The notes beneath the pieces are model-generated. The model worked only from the letters and a program-made list of their open reading frames with translations. It did not search any database and had not been told where the DNA came from. Positions 39,118-50,367 of a DNA stretch of 64,000 nt are shown in pieces; positions within the stretch are counted from its first letter, which is position 1, and every line of letters starts with the position of its first letter. The DNA comes from Xenorhabdus ishibashii (GTDB lineage Bacteria; Pseudomonadota; Gammaproteobacteria; Enterobacterales; Enterobacteriaceae), in contig NZ_NJAK01000001.1 in NCBI RefSeq assembly GCF_002632755.1, positions 1,674,001 to 1,738,000 of the forward strand, written 5' to 3'. Made by a program: the position numbers and the translations under genes.

Positions 39118-39579
39118 TTAAGGTTTGATTGTCCTCATTATCGGGTTTTGCAGGGAGATCAAGGTTTCTGTTGACTGGATTTCGTCGATAGTCTGGATCT
39201 TGTTGATAAGTACGTCCTGAAGGGCTTCTATGGATCGACACATGACTTTAATGAAAATGCTGTAGTGTCCAGTGGTGTAATAAACTTCAACGACTTCATC
39301 CAGCATATCGAGTTTCTTCAATGCTGCCGGATAGTCTTTGGCGCTTTTCAATATGATACCGATAAAGCAGCACACATCGAACCCCAGTTGCTTGGCGCTG
39401 ATATCCACCCGAGTCCCCGTAATGATCCCTGATTGTTTCATTTTTTCTACGCGAACATGGATTGTTCCTGGGCTTACTGCGAATTTTTTGGCTAATTCTG
39501 CATAAGGTGTACGTGCGTTTTCCATTAAAGCGTGAAGTATGTCACGGTCTAAATTATCGATCTGATAAATTTCTGCCAT
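39118..39579 (-). CDS. asnC: Asparagine-responsive regulator AsnC
   Basis: 153 residues, Lrp/AsnC family. N-terminal helix-turn-helix ('HALMENARTPYAELAKKFAV', 'PGTIHVRVEKMKQSGII') and a C-terminal RAM ligand-binding domain ('GFDVCCFIGIILKSAKDYPA', 'YYTTGHYSIFIKVMC'). It activates asnA when asparagine is low. Divergent from asnA with a 165-base shared promoter region, and upstream of mioC, as in E. coli. Confidence 0.97.
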   Translation of the reverse strand: MAEIYQIDNLDRDILHALMENARTPYAELAKKFAVSPGTIHVRVEKMKQSGIITGTRVDISAKQLGFDVCCFIGIILKSAKDYPAALKKLDMLDEVVEVYYTTGHYSIFIKVMCRSIEALQDVLINKIQTIDEIQSTETLISLQNPIMRTIKP

Positions 39580-39744
39580 TTTTAACCCCTATTTTTGAAT
39601 AATATTCATTTTTATAGTGTATAAATTATCATTTATAAACCTTATGCAATATTTTTATTATCAGATATTGAATTTGTACCTCATTTTGTTGCTTAATCTA
39701 TATCAACAGGACACAGGGCCACTAAAAATTTTGAGAGCTGCATC

Positions 39745-40737
39745 ATGAAAACATCCTTTATTGAAAAGCAACAGCAGATTAGTTTTGTGAAATCATACTT
39801 TTCCCGTCTGCTAGAGAAACAACTTGGTTTGATCGAAGTTCAAGGACCTATCTTAAGTCGTCTTGGTGATGGTACTCAGGACAACTTATCGGGTCATGAA
39901 AAAGCGGTTCAGGTGAAGGTGAAAACGTTGCCGAACGCTACTTTTGAAGTTGTTCATTCTCTGGCGAAGTGGAAACGTAAGACATTAGGTCGCTTTGGTT
40001 TTCAAGCTGGACAAGGGTTGTATACTCACATGAAAGCTCTGCGTCCTGATGAAGATCGCCTGACACCTATCCACTCTGTTTTTGTTGATCAGTGGGATTG
40101 GGAGAAAGTGATGGGTGAAGGTCAGCGTTCACTCGACTATTTAAAACAGACAGTAGGTAAAATCTACGAAGCGATAAAAGAAACACAACAAGCGGTAAGT
40201 AAGGAATTTGGTCTGGCACCGTTCCTGCCAGATCAAATTCACTTTATCCACAGTGAAGAGCTTCTGAAACGTTACCCTGATCTGGATGCTAAAGGTCGTG
40301 AGCGTGAGGCTGCCAAAGAGTTTGGTGCAATTTTCTTGATGGGCATTGGTGGTAAGTTGTCTGATGATCAGGCACATGATGTACGTGCACCGGATTATGA
40401 CGACTGGACGACACCAAACAGTGACGGTTTCTTTGGTCTAAACGGTGACATTATTGTCTGGAACCCAGTTTTACAGGATGCTTTTGAAATTTCTTCAATG
40501 GGTATCCGGGTTGATGCAGAGGCTCTGGAACGTCAGCTTTCACTGACGGGTGATGAAGATCGTCTGCAATATGATTGGCATCAGGCGTTGCTCAAAGGGG
40601 ATATGCCGCAATCTATCGGTGGTGGCATAGGACAATCTCGTTTAGTGATGCTGATGCTGCAAATGTCACATATCGGTCAGGTTCAGTGCGGTGTCTGGTC
40701 GCCTGAAATCATTGAATCAGTTGAAGGTGTACTCTAA
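39745..40737 (+). CDS. asnA: Ammonia-dependent asparagine synthetase A
   Basis: 330 residues as in E. coli. It makes asparagine from aspartate, ammonia and ATP, with a class II aminoacyl-tRNA synthetase-like fold: '[20 protein letters not shown]', '[11 protein letters not shown]', '[16 protein letters not shown]', '[12 protein letters not shown]'. Expression is likely driven by AsnC from the divergent promoter. It ends three bases from the convergent viaA stop. Confidence 0.98.
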   Translation: MKTSFIEKQQQISFVKSYFSRLLEKQLGLIEVQGPILSRLGDGTQDNLSGHEKAVQVKVKTLPNATFEVVHSLAKWKRKTLGRFGFQAGQGLYTHMKALRPDEDRLTPIHSVFVDQWDWEKVMGEGQRSLDYLKQTVGKIYEAIKETQQAVSKEFGLAPFLPDQIHFIHSEELLKRYPDLDAKGREREAAKEFGAIFLMGIGGKLSDDQAHDVRAPDYDDWTTPNSDGFFGLNGDIIVWNPVLQDAFEISSMGIRVDAEALERQLSLTGDEDRLQYDWHQALLKGDMPQSIGGGIGQSRLVMLMLQMSHIGQVQCGVWSPEIIESVEGVL

Positions 40738-40740
40738 GTT

Positions 40741-42198
40741 TTAATTTCGCCACTTTCGGCGTAAACGGCTTACAAGCCCGGTATCAAAACGCCAGATATA
40801 ATCGAATATCTGCATAATACCGGGTTTTCCATAATGGGAAAGGGAGACCGCATGGAAGCGGTGTTGTTGATGCTGTTGCAGATTTTTTATCTGATGGATT
40901 AGGGAGCCTGGCAAGCGTTGGGCAATGAAATCTGAAATAACAACAGCATCAGCATCTTCCCAAATCTTTTCTTTCATTTTTTCTACGGTTGCATTTAAAC
41001 AAGATGCCAGATCAGTTCCACCCTTAAATGTTTGCCCCAGAAAATGCATGGCCTGAGTCAGTCCATTCGGTGATGTTAAGTCATAGTGGACGAGTTGTGT
41101 TGAAAACAGCATGATATGACAGTGACGATTATCCGCTAGCGCGATACGCATCAAAGCCAGACAAAATGCTTTTGCACACTGTTCATTAAACCCCCCCATT
41201 GATCCTGATGTGTCGACACAAACAATAAAGGGCCCCCGAAGCTGTTTTTTATTATGGTGATGTGTAACGGGTTTGAGTGTGGTTTTTGTTTGCCAGCCGT
41301 CCCCTTGTAAGCGATAGGACAGTAATTTTTTCTCCACCAGTCGCCGATAAAATTCGTATTCCAACTCTTCAATATCCAGCATAGCCAGCTCGGTGGGTAA
41401 TAACCTTAAGATGTCATCACTTTGTCTAATCCCACTAATTTGCTCAGGTATCGTATCTGGTATTCTTTCAAATCGCGTGAAGGGTTCAAGAACTGGACTT
41501 TCTTTAGGAATTGATTTCGCTGCCTGACTGCGGCCGAGTAATTGTGCCAGTTTTTCCAGATCAGGTTGCTGTTTGAGAAAGTCAGCATAGAGAGTAAATA
41601 ATTGTACATTTTGCTTAGTCAGGTGAAGTTGTCCTTTGCACATATCCCATAATCTACCTGCCGCGTGATCATTGTGATCAAATATGGGATCAAGGTTACT
41701 GCTTAGGAGTAATTGCTTTTGGATCTCAGCGAGTCGTTGCTCTTTTTCTTGTTCTAACAGTGCCTTGTTAAAAGATGTCGCTTGCAGGATCAGGCTAAGA
41801 CGCCAGCGTTGAATAAACAATATTTGTCCTGAAGAGGTGTATTCAGAGAATGCTTTGAGCAGTGTATCGGCTTCTTTGGCAAAGGGAGATTCGAGTTGTT
41901 GAAGTTTCTCTACGATATTAGGTAACTGTTGATAGAAATCAGTCGTGTCAATTGATTGTATGTGTTGGTATAACTGAAACTCTTCGGCCAATGGAGAAGG
42001 AATAATCGTCTGTTTTATTCTCTGCTGTAATATTTGTTGCCATGAGGGGAGATCTTTTAGTAATGCATTCTTAAGCCTTGGAAACTTTCCAAAGAAAATA
42101 ACTAACTGAGGGGTACCTAACAGTGCTGAAATGATCTCTTCGATCAGTTCGCTTTCGTTGATAGAAAGTAAGAGATCGAGTGTAGCTAGTGTTAACAT
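40741..42198 (-). CDS. viaA: VWA-domain protein ViaA, partner of RavA
   Basis: 485 residues (E. coli 483). The C-terminal von Willebrand A domain has a MIDAS motif DTSGSMGG at 329-336, with 'GGTDLASCL' and 'ISDFIA' later. The helical N-terminal domain follows the family. ViaA works with the MoxR AAA+ ATPase RavA, linked to respiratory complex assembly and aminoglycoside entry. In E. coli ravA-viaA are one operon; here a 3.5-kb helicase gene in the opposite direction separates them, so viaA must have its own promoter in the 160-base gap to the helicase. Confidence 0.95.
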   Translation of the reverse strand: MLTLATLDLLLSINESELIEEIISALLGTPQLVIFFGKFPRLKNALLKDLPSWQQILQQRIKQTIIPSPLAEEFQLYQHIQSIDTTDFYQQLPNIVEKLQQLESPFAKEADTLLKAFSEYTSSGQILFIQRWRLSLILQATSFNKALLEQEKEQRLAEIQKQLLLSSNLDPIFDHNDHAAGRLWDMCKGQLHLTKQNVQLFTLYADFLKQQPDLEKLAQLLGRSQAAKSIPKESPVLEPFTRFERIPDTIPEQISGIRQSDDILRLLPTELAMLDIEELEYEFYRRLVEKKLLSYRLQGDGWQTKTTLKPVTHHHNKKQLRGPFIVCVDTSGSMGGFNEQCAKAFCLALMRIALADNRHCHIMLFSTQLVHYDLTSPNGLTQAMHFLGQTFKGGTDLASCLNATVEKMKEKIWEDADAVVISDFIAQRLPGSLIHQIKNLQQHQQHRFHAVSLSHYGKPGIMQIFDYIWRFDTGLVSRLRRKWRN

Positions 42199-42358
42199 GA
42201 AACTATCCCATTTTTGATCTCAGTTTCCTCATCCTGTCCTGAAGTCTGATTAGTTTCCCACTGTGGAACATGTGCCAATGTTACAGAAATAGCCATGCGT
42301 TTTGTTGCTAATCCTCGTAAAATTCAGTCTATATCTTCTATCTTCTTTGGTAAATATT

Positions 42359-45300
42359 ATGGCTTATGGCAATACCTGGTGGGGTAAACAGTGGCTAAAT
42401 GCTCTCACTAATATAGATTATGACAACCGATTGCCACGCGGGCGAACTTATGCCAATAAAGGTGTGGTCAAGAATCTGACATTGAAGAGAGGTACTTTGC
42501 AGGCTGAGGTATTGGGTTCTCGTCCATTACCTTACCAAGTCTTAATTCAAGTTCCTTCATTGACCCAGAAGCAAGTTGATCAATTGCTTGACGTGTTAGT
42601 GGATGATCCTGGTGTGATTGCCCGTCTGCTCAATCGAGAATTAGATCCTTCAGTGTTAGAGCAGGCTAAACGCTTAGGTATTGCCATCTTTCCATCCCAG
42701 TGGAAAGATTTAGCGATGAGATGTTCCTGCCCCGACTGGGCAGTACCTTGTAAGCACTTGGCGGCAACGATTTACGTGATCAGTCGTCAAATCGACAGTA
42801 ATCCTTTTCTGGTGTTCTCCCTGCGTGGTGTGGATCTGATTCAGCAGCTAAAAGAACGAGGAATTAATATTGAGCGCGAAGTGGTGGTCAATGTGCCGAG
42901 CTTGTCGACTCTGTTAATTGAAGTTGGAGCGTCGGAAGAGGCTACTTTGCCTGATCCGATGGCACTAGAGGCGTTGGCCTATGATGACTTGCCATCGCTG
43001 TCTGAGCCACTATTGGCGGTACTGCCAACGCAGACTGTTTTTTTCCCTGACGGCGATCTGCGCAAAGTGATGCAGAGAGTACTGGCGCGGGTGGCTAAGT
43101 TTGCTCGCAAGGTGTTGGATGGCAAAATTCTAATGGATATGCCTATAGTCACTTTGTTGGCGCCCCACCGCCCCCGTATCACGCTGAATCGGGAGGGAGA
43201 TGCCATTATCAGTGGTGTCAACGGCCTGCATACTATTGAAGAGCTGGATACCGCGCTGGCACAACTCACGCCAGCAGACTTGCCGGACAGGCAACCAGAG
43301 GTGGCTGCACTGTTTCACCTGCGCATGATATCTTTGCATCTGTTAGCTCACGGCGCGGTGGTGCCACAGGTATTTTCTGTGGAGCCGGGTGTTCTGGGGG
43401 TGCGTTGGTTACCAGCTATGCTCGATAACCGAGTTGCTGAACAGATGCAGCTTCTGGCAAGAGGCTTGCCGTCGCAATTGGCCGTGTTAAGTCGGAACCA
43501 GACCATTTCACCGATGATGCAGGCTTGTGCGCTATGTGCGGTATTTCTCGGTTACTACCTGCAAGTGGGGTCGGAGTATGTCAGAGAGAAACCGCTTGGC
43601 AATAAAATCTTGTCCCTGTTATTCAGTGGTGAACCGAAAAATTTTAAGGGCTCGGAGGAGAGTTCTATCGGCCCTTCCTTACAGACTTGGCTTGCACGCT
43701 ATCATCTGGCCGAACGGGACTATTTCCCCGTGCTGAGCTTGGATGAGGGGGAATTCGGCGATTTCGAAGTGGGGTTGGCTATTCAGCCCAAATCAGCCTT
43801 GTTGACTCCCCCTGTTCCGTTGCTCCACGTGCTGACTGAGCAAAAATGGAGTCAGGCGCGTTTCGGCATTTTGCAGACGGTTATTTTGCTGACTGAATTT
43901 TTCCCACCCCTTGATGATTACTTGAGACAGGGAGCACGTTTTCCTATTGTTCTGACGTCTGAACAACTGCCTGAGCTATTGTTCAACATACTACCAGCCA
44001 TTCAATTGCTTGGTATTCGTACTTTGCTACCCAAAGCGCTGGAGCGACTGTTACGTCCTCGGTTGTCGATGAATGTATCCAGTCAGGCTCAGGGGCTGAG
44101 AAGCAATCAATTGAGAGTTGATGAGATCCTGACTTTCGATTGGCGGGTAGCTCTGGGTGAACATTATCTGACACGTGCCGAGTTCGAGCAATTGGTTCAA
44201 GGCGCAACAGGCGTGGTGCGTTTCAAAGGAGAATATGTTTACCTCGACCCGGAAGAAATTGCGAGTTTGCAAGCCCAATTGGATCGCCCCTCTAAATTAT
44301 CGGGTAATGAACTGCTGCGCACTGCATTGGCTGGCGAATTTGATGGTGCACCAATCAAGCTCGATGACAACACGTTGCAACTACTGAACGAGTTGAGGGA
44401 ATTAGGTGAAGTGCCCTTACCGTGTGACCTTAACGCTACCTTGCGTCCATATCAACAACGCGGTTACGCTTGGATGTTGCGCAATTTACAAGTAGGATTT
44501 GGCAGTGTTATTGCTGATGATATGGGGCTTGGAAAAACGTTGCAAGTGATCACTACTCTGCTCAAGCTTAAGCAGGATGGTGCCTTAGCGCAGTCTAAGG
44601 CACTGATAGTGGTTCCCACCAGTTTGCTGACCAATTGGCAGAAGGAAATAGCCCGCTTTGCACCAACGATCAGCATCGGCATATTTCATGGCAGTAAACG
44701 TGAATTGACCTGTGAACGACCAGACGTCTTGCTGACTACCTACGGTATTGTTCGTAGTGCGGTGAACACGCTCAAGGCGATGCCTTGGCGGGTGCTGGTG
44801 GTGGATGAAGCGCAAAACATCAAGAACCCATCGGCCGCGCAAACCAAAGCGATCAAATCCATTCCTGCTGCCGGCTATATCGCCATGAGTGGAACGCCTG
44901 TCGAAAACCGTCTGTCTGAGTACTGGAGCTTAATGGATTTCGCCAATCGCGGTTATCTGGGCACACTTAAGCGTTTCGAGAAAGATTACACTATGCCGAT
45001 CCAGATCAACCGTGATCGGCAGGTAGCGGAACGCTTTCAACGCATCACAGCTCCCTTTCTTCTGCGCCGCCTTAAGTCCGATCGCAACGTGATAAGCGAT
45101 CTGCCCGACAAGGTTGAGAGTGATCAATACTGCACATTAACGGCAACACAAACCGCATTGTACGAATCAGTAGTGCGTGAAGGTTTGCTGACCCTTGAAG
45201 CTGAAGAAGATCAGTTCAAACGTCAGGGGTTAGTATTACAAATGATTTTGGCGTTAAAACAGATCTGCAATCATCCCGATCTGTACCTGAAACAACCTGC

Positions 45301-45838
45301 CAGTGATGCTGTGGCTTCCGGCAAACTCGAACGCTTGTTCGATTTGCTCGACGATATATATGCCAGCCACGAAAAGACGCTCATTTTTACTCAGTTCCGT
45401 GAGATGGGGGAATTACTGGCTCACTGGTTGCAGCAGCGCTACGGGCAGTCCCCGATGTTCCTGCATGGTGGTCTACCTCGCTCCAAACGTGACGAAATGG
45501 TGGAGAAATTTCAGACCGACCGCACTGAGCGGGTGTTTCTGTTATCCCTCAAGGCCGGAGGGACAGGTCTTAACCTCACTGCTGCTTCAAACGTGATTCA
45601 CTTCGATTTATGGTGGAATCCTGCGGTAGAGTCGCAGGCCACTGACCGCGCGTATCGCATTGGTCAACAGCGTAATGTGCAGGTGCACCGTTTTATTACC
45701 AGTGCCACTTTTGAAGAACGCATTAACGAAATGATCCAGCGCAAACGTGAGCTATCGGATATGGTGGTGGGTAGTGGAGAGCAATGGATAGGTAATCTGG
45801 ATACGCAAGCATTAAGAGAACTGTTTGTGCTTGCTTGA
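42359..45838 (+). CDS. SNF2-family helicase with SWIM zinc finger
   Basis: Start at 'MAYGNTWWGKQWLNAL' (1159 residues). Near 122-133 is a SWIM zinc finger, Cys122, Cys124, Cys131, His133 ('CSCPDWAVPCKH'). The C-terminal half is a complete SNF2 ATPase: 'LRPYQQRGYAWML', Walker A DDMGLGKT at 720-727, DEAQ at 816-819, 'MSGTPVENRLSEYWSLMDF', 'LKAGGTGLNLTAASNVIHFD' and 'ATDRAYRIGQQRNV'. This domain order is that of bacterial HepA/RapA-like SWIM helicases, possibly remodelling DNA-protein complexes or acting in phage defence. By eye it is more GC-rich than its neighbours and it splits the viaA-ravA operon, which suggests insertion. Function unknown. Confidence 0.9.
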   Translation: MAYGNTWWGKQWLNALTNIDYDNRLPRGRTYANKGVVKNLTLKRGTLQAEVLGSRPLPYQVLIQVPSLTQKQVDQLLDVLVDDPGVIARLLNRELDPSVLEQAKRLGIAIFPSQWKDLAMRCSCPDWAVPCKHLAATIYVISRQIDSNPFLVFSLRGVDLIQQLKERGINIEREVVVNVPSLSTLLIEVGASEEATLPDPMALEALAYDDLPSLSEPLLAVLPTQTVFFPDGDLRKVMQRVLARVAKFARKVLDGKILMDMPIVTLLAPHRPRITLNREGDAIISGVNGLHTIEELDTALAQLTPADLPDRQPEVAALFHLRMISLHLLAHGAVVPQVFSVEPGVLGVRWLPAMLDNRVAEQMQLLARGLPSQLAVLSRNQTISPMMQACALCAVFLGYYLQVGSEYVREKPLGNKILSLLFSGEPKNFKGSEESSIGPSLQTWLARYHLAERDYFPVLSLDEGEFGDFEVGLAIQPKSALLTPPVPLLHVLTEQKWSQARFGILQTVILLTEFFPPLDDYLRQGARFPIVLTSEQLPELLFNILPAIQLLGIRTLLPKALERLLRPRLSMNVSSQAQGLRSNQLRVDEILTFDWRVALGEHYLTRAEFEQLVQGATGVVRFKGEYVYLDPEEIASLQAQLDRPSKLSGNELLRTALAGEFDGAPIKLDDNTLQLLNELRELGEVPLPCDLNATLRPYQQRGYAWMLRNLQVGFGSVIADDMGLGKTLQVITTLLKLKQDGALAQSKALIVVPTSLLTNWQKEIARFAPTISIGIFHGSKRELTCERPDVLLTTYGIVRSAVNTLKAMPWRVLVVDEAQNIKNPSAAQTKAIKSIPAAGYIAMSGTPVENRLSEYWSLMDFANRGYLGTLKRFEKDYTMPIQINRDRQVAERFQRITAPFLLRRLKSDRNVISDLPDKVESDQYCTLTATQTALYESVVREGLLTLEAEEDQFKRQGLVLQMILALKQICNHPDLYLKQPASDAVASGKLERLFDLLDDIYASHEKTLIFTQFREMGELLAHWLQQRYGQSPMFLHGGLPRSKRDEMVEKFQTDRTERVFLLSLKAGGTGLNLTAASNVIHFDLWWNPAVESQATDRAYRIGQQRNVQVHRFITSATFEERINEMIQRKRELSDMVVGSGEQWIGNLDTQALRELFVLA

Positions 45839-45914
45839 TGCATGACTTTATCTTAAGGGAGACGATATTTAATACTCTGTATAAATCGCTCCCTTACAGA
45901 AGATCCACACGATA

Positions 45915-47408
45915 TTACTTCCCTATTTTTGATCTTAATTGTTTCTGTTTTTCGGTTAATTGCAGGAAACTCTGTTCAATGCTGGCAAGCCAATATTTTT
46001 CGATAAATAAACAGGGTTGATGCTGATTAAACAGATAGCGTTGTTGTTGAATTTCATTGCTGATAGGTGTCAGCTTTTCATGCCATTCTGTATGAGTGTT
46101 TTTTGAGGGAGTAGATAGGCAGAGGACTGCGCTATTACGGCTAATATCCAGTACGGTAAGCTGATTCTTTTCGTTGATTTCTGCTGTGATGGTTTGCGGG
46201 AAACCAATGCCATTTAAGCAAGCAGGAAGCTTTCCAGTATTATTTTTTAGGGTGTTTTCCAGTGATTTTTTATCTATTTCGATAAAATTGACTTCAATAT
46301 CATGCATGTGTAATGAAGGATGTAAAAACAGAGTGAGTTTTTCATCTGTCATATTTTCGGGCAGTGAATAAAGTGTCTTGCGGCTAAACAGAGAGGATTT
46401 GGCGACTAATTGCAGGGGATGATGTTCATTTTCGTCTTGGCTGGACTGTACCCACTGCTGGTATAACTTCTCCATTTTTTGCATAAGAGAACGTTGCAGA
46501 TAAGCCTGTTCTGTTAATAAAGCATGTAAGGACTGGGAGAAAAGTTTTAAGGTGTTCAAATCATGCCATAGGCAATCTTTTAATAGCACTATATCTAGCG
46601 GAGATATTTCATTTCTCCCACTGAAAAAGGCACTGGCTTGTAATAAACGGATGGATTTTTTCCAACGGCGATCTGAGACATCAGCCGTATTCTCTATTGC
46701 ATTGACTTGTTGGCGTAATTGATAAATCAGCTCAAAGATATGATCTGGTACGAATATATGGTTAATTTTGTTTTGCCATTGATGAAACTCGTTATCAGTG
46801 ATTTGGATATGGATAGGTACAGGATTGTCATTTTCATTATTTCGGTCAGTCAGTAAGGCGCGAAAGTTTTTCTTTTCCTGGATCTTGTCTAACCAGAGTC
46901 GGATCAACATGCGATCGTAGAGTGCTTCCAGACCATTATCACTGTCTGGGAGTTCATTGGACGCTGTAACCAGTAAACGCATCGGTAATTGTTCTTCTTG
47001 GTTGCCATTTCTGAATTTTTTTTCATTAATCGCGGTAAGTAACGTATTCAAAATGGCGGGGCCTGCTTTCCAAATTTCATCCAGAAAAACGATTTCAGCT
47101 TCGGGTAAATAACCTTCGGTAAGGCGCTGGTAACGCCCTTCATCTTTGAGTGCTTGAATGGAAAGGGGGCCGAAGATCTCTTCTGGGGTGGAAAAACGGG
47201 TCATCAGATATTCAAAAGCGCGTGCATTTTGAAATACAAATTTAATCCGACGTGCAATAAGACTTTTAGCTATTCCTGGAGGCCCAAGAAGAAAAACGCT
47301 CTCTCCACATAAGGCGGCTAATAGGCACAGGCGAATGGCTTGTTGTCTTTCATATAGACCGTTTTCTAGATACTGACTGAGTAGAGATATTTTCTCGACC
47401 AATTGCAT
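45915..47408 (-). CDS. ravA: MoxR-family AAA+ ATPase RavA
   Basis: 497 residues (E. coli 498). P-loop GPPGIAKS at 42-49, Walker B 'IVFLDEIWK' near 107, sensor-1 '[13 protein letters not shown]', and the C-terminal LARA region. In E. coli RavA forms a hexamer that binds lysine decarboxylase LdcI and, with ViaA, acts on respiratory complexes. No co-transcribed partner follows because the helicase gene lies downstream on the other strand; its stop codon is 77 bases from the helicase stop. Confidence 0.95.
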   Translation of the reverse strand: MQLVEKISLLSQYLENGLYERQQAIRLCLLAALCGESVFLLGPPGIAKSLIARRIKFVFQNARAFEYLMTRFSTPEEIFGPLSIQALKDEGRYQRLTEGYLPEAEIVFLDEIWKAGPAILNTLLTAINEKKFRNGNQEEQLPMRLLVTASNELPDSDNGLEALYDRMLIRLWLDKIQEKKNFRALLTDRNNENDNPVPIHIQITDNEFHQWQNKINHIFVPDHIFELIYQLRQQVNAIENTADVSDRRWKKSIRLLQASAFFSGRNEISPLDIVLLKDCLWHDLNTLKLFSQSLHALLTEQAYLQRSLMQKMEKLYQQWVQSSQDENEHHPLQLVAKSSLFSRKTLYSLPENMTDEKLTLFLHPSLHMHDIEVNFIEIDKKSLENTLKNNTGKLPACLNGIGFPQTITAEINEKNQLTVLDISRNSAVLCLSTPSKNTHTEWHEKLTPISNEIQQQRYLFNQHQPCLFIEKYWLASIEQSFLQLTEKQKQLRSKIGK

Positions 47409-47478
47409 ATTATTTACACCCTGGCTTGAATAGTTACCTCCCTTTATTTATAGATAAAATTCACGCTATGCAAAGATT

Positions 47479-47661
47479 TTGGTGATAATTTATTGGGCTT
47501 TAATAGCATATTTTAAAAAATCGATTCAGCTTAACTTCTTCAATAAAAAAGATGTGCTAGTTGTTGGATTCGATGGTACAGATGATGGCATTAAGGCAGT
47601 ACAGAGCGGTCAATTAAGTGCCACTATTCCGGTTGGATTGGAATTAGTGATCAAAAATTAG
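47479..47661 (+). pseudogene. rbsB: Remnant of ribose-binding protein gene rbsB
   Basis: The frame reads '...[20 protein letters not shown]' followed by '[10 protein letters not shown]', the hinge-sugar segment of RbsB, then jumps to '[10 protein letters not shown]' and a stop, which equals the end of RbsB ('PVDLKLVVK' in E. coli). About 28 residues between them are missing, and all of the protein before roughly residue 200 is gone. It lies just upstream of rbsK, where rbsB sits in E. coli. A decayed, internally deleted relic. Confidence 0.85.
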
Positions 47662-47734
47662 CATGGCGATGCAGCTATCGAGACAAATGGCGGCGTTGTT
47701 ACTGGGCAGGCATAACTGAACAGGAATAAATGTA

Positions 47735-48664
47735 ATGAGTATGGCAAAGCTGGTGGTGATGGGTAGCATCAATGTAGATCACATATTGAATCTCAATTCT
47801 TTTCCCCAACCAGGGGAAACAGTGAGAGGAGAACAGTATAAGGTTGCTTTTGGAGGAAAAGGAGCAAATCAGGCAGTTGCTGCTGGTCGTTGTGGTGCTG
47901 ACATTACATTTATTGCTTGCGTTGGCCAAGATGACATTGGCACACGTGTTTGCCAGCAGTTGGTGAAAGATAAAATCAATACTTCCTCAATTGAGGTTAT
48001 TGAAGGAGAAACAACGGGCGTTGCCCTGATTTTTGTCAATCGGCAGGGAGAAAATGTTATTGGCATTAATGCCGGGGCGAATAGCAGGCTTACCCCTGAT
48101 TATTTCCTTCGTCATAACCAAATAGTCAAAGATGCTGATGCATTATTATTGCAGCTTGAAACTCCACTGGAAACCGTGCAACTTGCGGCTGAAACGGCCA
48201 AGAAACATCATGTTAAAGTGATCTTGAATCCAGCACCAGCACAGAAAATTTCGGATCAATTGCTTTCTCTGGTAGATATCATTACACCGAATGAAACAGA
48301 AGCAGAATATTTAACTGGTATTGCTGTAAAAGATGCTGCTGGAGCGGAAAAAGCAGCTCAGGCCTTACATGATAAAGGCATAGAAACGATCATTATCACA
48401 TTGGGTAGCCGAGGAGTATGGCTGAGTGAAAAAGGTAAAGAAGGTAAAATTATTCCCGGATTCAAAGTAAAAGCAATCGACACAATTGCTGCGGGGGATA
48501 CCTTTAATGGTGCCTTGGTAACGGGACTGCTGGAAGGAAAAGAGCTATTGTCGGCGATCCGTTTTGCTCATGCTGCGGCTGCAATTGCAGTAACACGTCA
48601 GGGGGCGCAGCCTGCGGTTCCGTGGAGAAATGAAATTGATGCATTCCTATCTGAACAGGATTAA
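47735..48664 (+). CDS. rbsK: Ribokinase
   Basis: 309 residues as in E. coli. PfkB family: 'MGSINVDHILNLNSFPQPGE', 'FGGKGANQAVAAGRCGAD' and the C-terminal anion hole 'DTIAAGDTFNGALVTGLLEG' with the catalytic aspartate. Phosphorylates ribose to ribose-5-phosphate. It appears intact although the transporter genes rbsDACB are gone or reduced to a stub upstream and rbsR is broken downstream, so it may serve ribose from nucleosides or be on the way to loss. AGGA lies nine bases before the ATG. Confidence 0.95.
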   Translation: MSMAKLVVMGSINVDHILNLNSFPQPGETVRGEQYKVAFGGKGANQAVAAGRCGADITFIACVGQDDIGTRVCQQLVKDKINTSSIEVIEGETTGVALIFVNRQGENVIGINAGANSRLTPDYFLRHNQIVKDADALLLQLETPLETVQLAAETAKKHHVKVILNPAPAQKISDQLLSLVDIITPNETEAEYLTGIAVKDAAGAEKAAQALHDKGIETIIITLGSRGVWLSEKGKEGKIIPGFKVKAIDTIAAGDTFNGALVTGLLEGKELLSAIRFAHAAAAIAVTRQGAQPAVPWRNEIDAFLSEQD

Positions 48665-48676
48665 CCGTGACTAACC

Positions 48677-48976
48677 ATGAAGGACGTTGTTCGGTCTGGC
48701 GGCATCTGCATCTCAACATCAACTGTTTCTCATATGATTAGTGGCAACTGTTATGTCAGTGAAGACGTAAAAATATAGTTAATATAATTACTTATAGATT
48801 TAGTTATGTGTTGTCTGCCTTGGCAGGTAGCTTGAAAATCAAACAAACCAAAAGATGAATTGGGGAAAATGGCGATTGATAGCCTGCTTTATCGAATGAA
48901 CAAGCCAGAAAGCGAGCAGGGGAAATTGATTTTGACGCCTAAATTACTCGAACGAAATTCTGTAGTCCGCTGTTAA
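48677..48976 (+). pseudogene. rbsR: Internally deleted remnant of the ribose repressor gene rbsR
   Basis: The start resembles RbsR: 'MKDVVRSGGICISTSTVSHM' followed by 'ISGNCYVSEDVKI' and a stop (E. coli MKDVARLAGV, STSTVSHVIN, RFVSEA). From 48848 another frame gives the RbsR C-terminus: 'PKDELGKMAIDSLLYRMN' and 'KPESEQGKLILTPKLLERNS' up to the stop at 48974-48976. Some 700 bases of the sensory domain are missing between them, so only 300 of about 1000 bases remain. It sits directly after rbsK, as in E. coli. Confidence 0.85.
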
Positions 48977-50367
48977 CGGGTTTCTTTCTTCTTAATTAAG
49001 TTATTACCGTCTTCTTTATGCAGCAATAGAAAAACAGTAGAAGAAATCAAGGTAATCACTCCTATCGTCATCAAAGTATAGTGGAAATGGCTTATGGTTG
49101 AGCCATATTCCATTGACTCATAAAACCTCAGGATTGCCGCACTGACGGTCACCCCAAAGCTAATGGATAACTGCTGAGTGACTGCCAGCAGGCTGTTACC
49201 GGCACTTGCATTGTTATCATCCAGATCACCTAAGGTGATTGTATTCATTGCTGTGAACTGTGTGGACATTACCATTCCCAATATAAAAAGAGGGATTATC
49301 AAAAGTACGATGGGGAGTTCTGGAGTTTGTAGCGAAAATTGTGAAATCATTAGACCAATAATAATCGTGACCCAAATGAGAGTGTTTCGATATCCAAAGC
49401 GAGTCAATACATTGGTCACAAAAGATTTGGCTAAAATTGAACCAATAGCATTCGGTGCCATCATTATGCCAGCAATCACCGCTGAAAATCCAAATCCTAC
49501 TTGCAGCATCAAAGGAATAATAAATGAAAGCGAGCCAGTACTTAGCCGAGTAGCAATATTACTGGCAATGCCAACTGAAAATGTGCGTGTTTGAAACAAC
49601 TGGAGATTAATGAGGGGATTTGAGTATCTTTTCGCATGAAATATATACCCTAATAGCATCATGGCGCCACTAGAAAATAAAGCAAAAGGGAGATAGCCAG
49701 AGAATGAATGATCCCCAAATAAATCAAAGCTGACTGAAATCATGACTAAGCCCGTGCTAAACAATGTGAACCCCAGAAAATCGAAAGGGCATTTGGGCAT
49801 AGTTAAATTGGGCATATTCTTTCTGGCGTAAACGATACCCAATAAACCAATAGGAATATTGATGATGAAGATCCAATGCCATGTTGCATAGGTTACTAAT
49901 AATCCACCAAACATCGGACCCAAAATAGGGCCCAATAACCCAGGCATGGTGACAAAATTCAAAATAGGTAACAGTTCGCTACGTGGATATGTTCTGAGTA
50001 AAGCCAGACGAGCGACTGGCATCATCATAGCCCCACCTATACCTTGAATAATTCGGGATATCACTAAGAAAGAAAGACTGTGTGATAGTGCACAAGCAAG
50101 TGAACCTAAAGAAAAGAAAGAAACAGCATAAATAAATACTGTACGAGTACCAAATCTATCAGCGAGCCAACCGCTTACGGGAATTAGCATTGCTACAGTT
50201 AAGGTATAACTGACAATAGCGGACTGCATTGCCAATGGAGAATGATGAAGACTTTTTGCAATCTCCGGTAGTGCGGTGTTAAGAATTGTGGCATCCAAAG
50301 ACTGCATAAAAAAAGCAATAGCCGCAATCCAAGGCAATCCCGACATATTGCGTGCGGATTTGACCAT
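48973..50367 (-). CDS. hsrA: MFS transporter HsrA (DHA2 family, 14 membrane helices)
   Basis: 464 residues (E. coli 475). Very close to E. coli HsrA/YieO: '[20 protein letters not shown]', '[20 protein letters not shown]' and '[20 protein letters not shown]'. A drug-proton antiporter of the EmrB type; its physiological substrate is not settled. Convergent with the rbs remnants, and followed on its upstream side by the rRNA operon promoter. The yieP regulator gene that lies between hsrA and rrnC in E. coli is absent. Confidence 0.94.
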   Translation of the reverse strand: MVKSARNMSGLPWIAAIAFFMQSLDATILNTALPEIAKSLHHSPLAMQSAIVSYTLTVAMLIPVSGWLADRFGTRTVFIYAVSFFSLGSLACALSHSLSFLVISRIIQGIGGAMMMPVARLALLRTYPRSELLPILNFVTMPGLLGPILGPMFGGLLVTYATWHWIFIINIPIGLLGIVYARKNMPNLTMPKCPFDFLGFTLFSTGLVMISVSFDLFGDHSFSGYLPFALFSSGAMMLLGYIFHAKRYSNPLINLQLFQTRTFSVGIASNIATRLSTGSLSFIIPLMLQVGFGFSAVIAGIMMAPNAIGSILAKSFVTNVLTRFGYRNTLIWVTIIIGLMISQFSLQTPELPIVLLIIPLFILGMVMSTQFTAMNTITLGDLDDNNASAGNSLLAVTQQLSISFGVTVSAAILRFYESMEYGSTISHFHYTLMTIGVITLISSTVFLLLHKEDGNNLIKKKETR

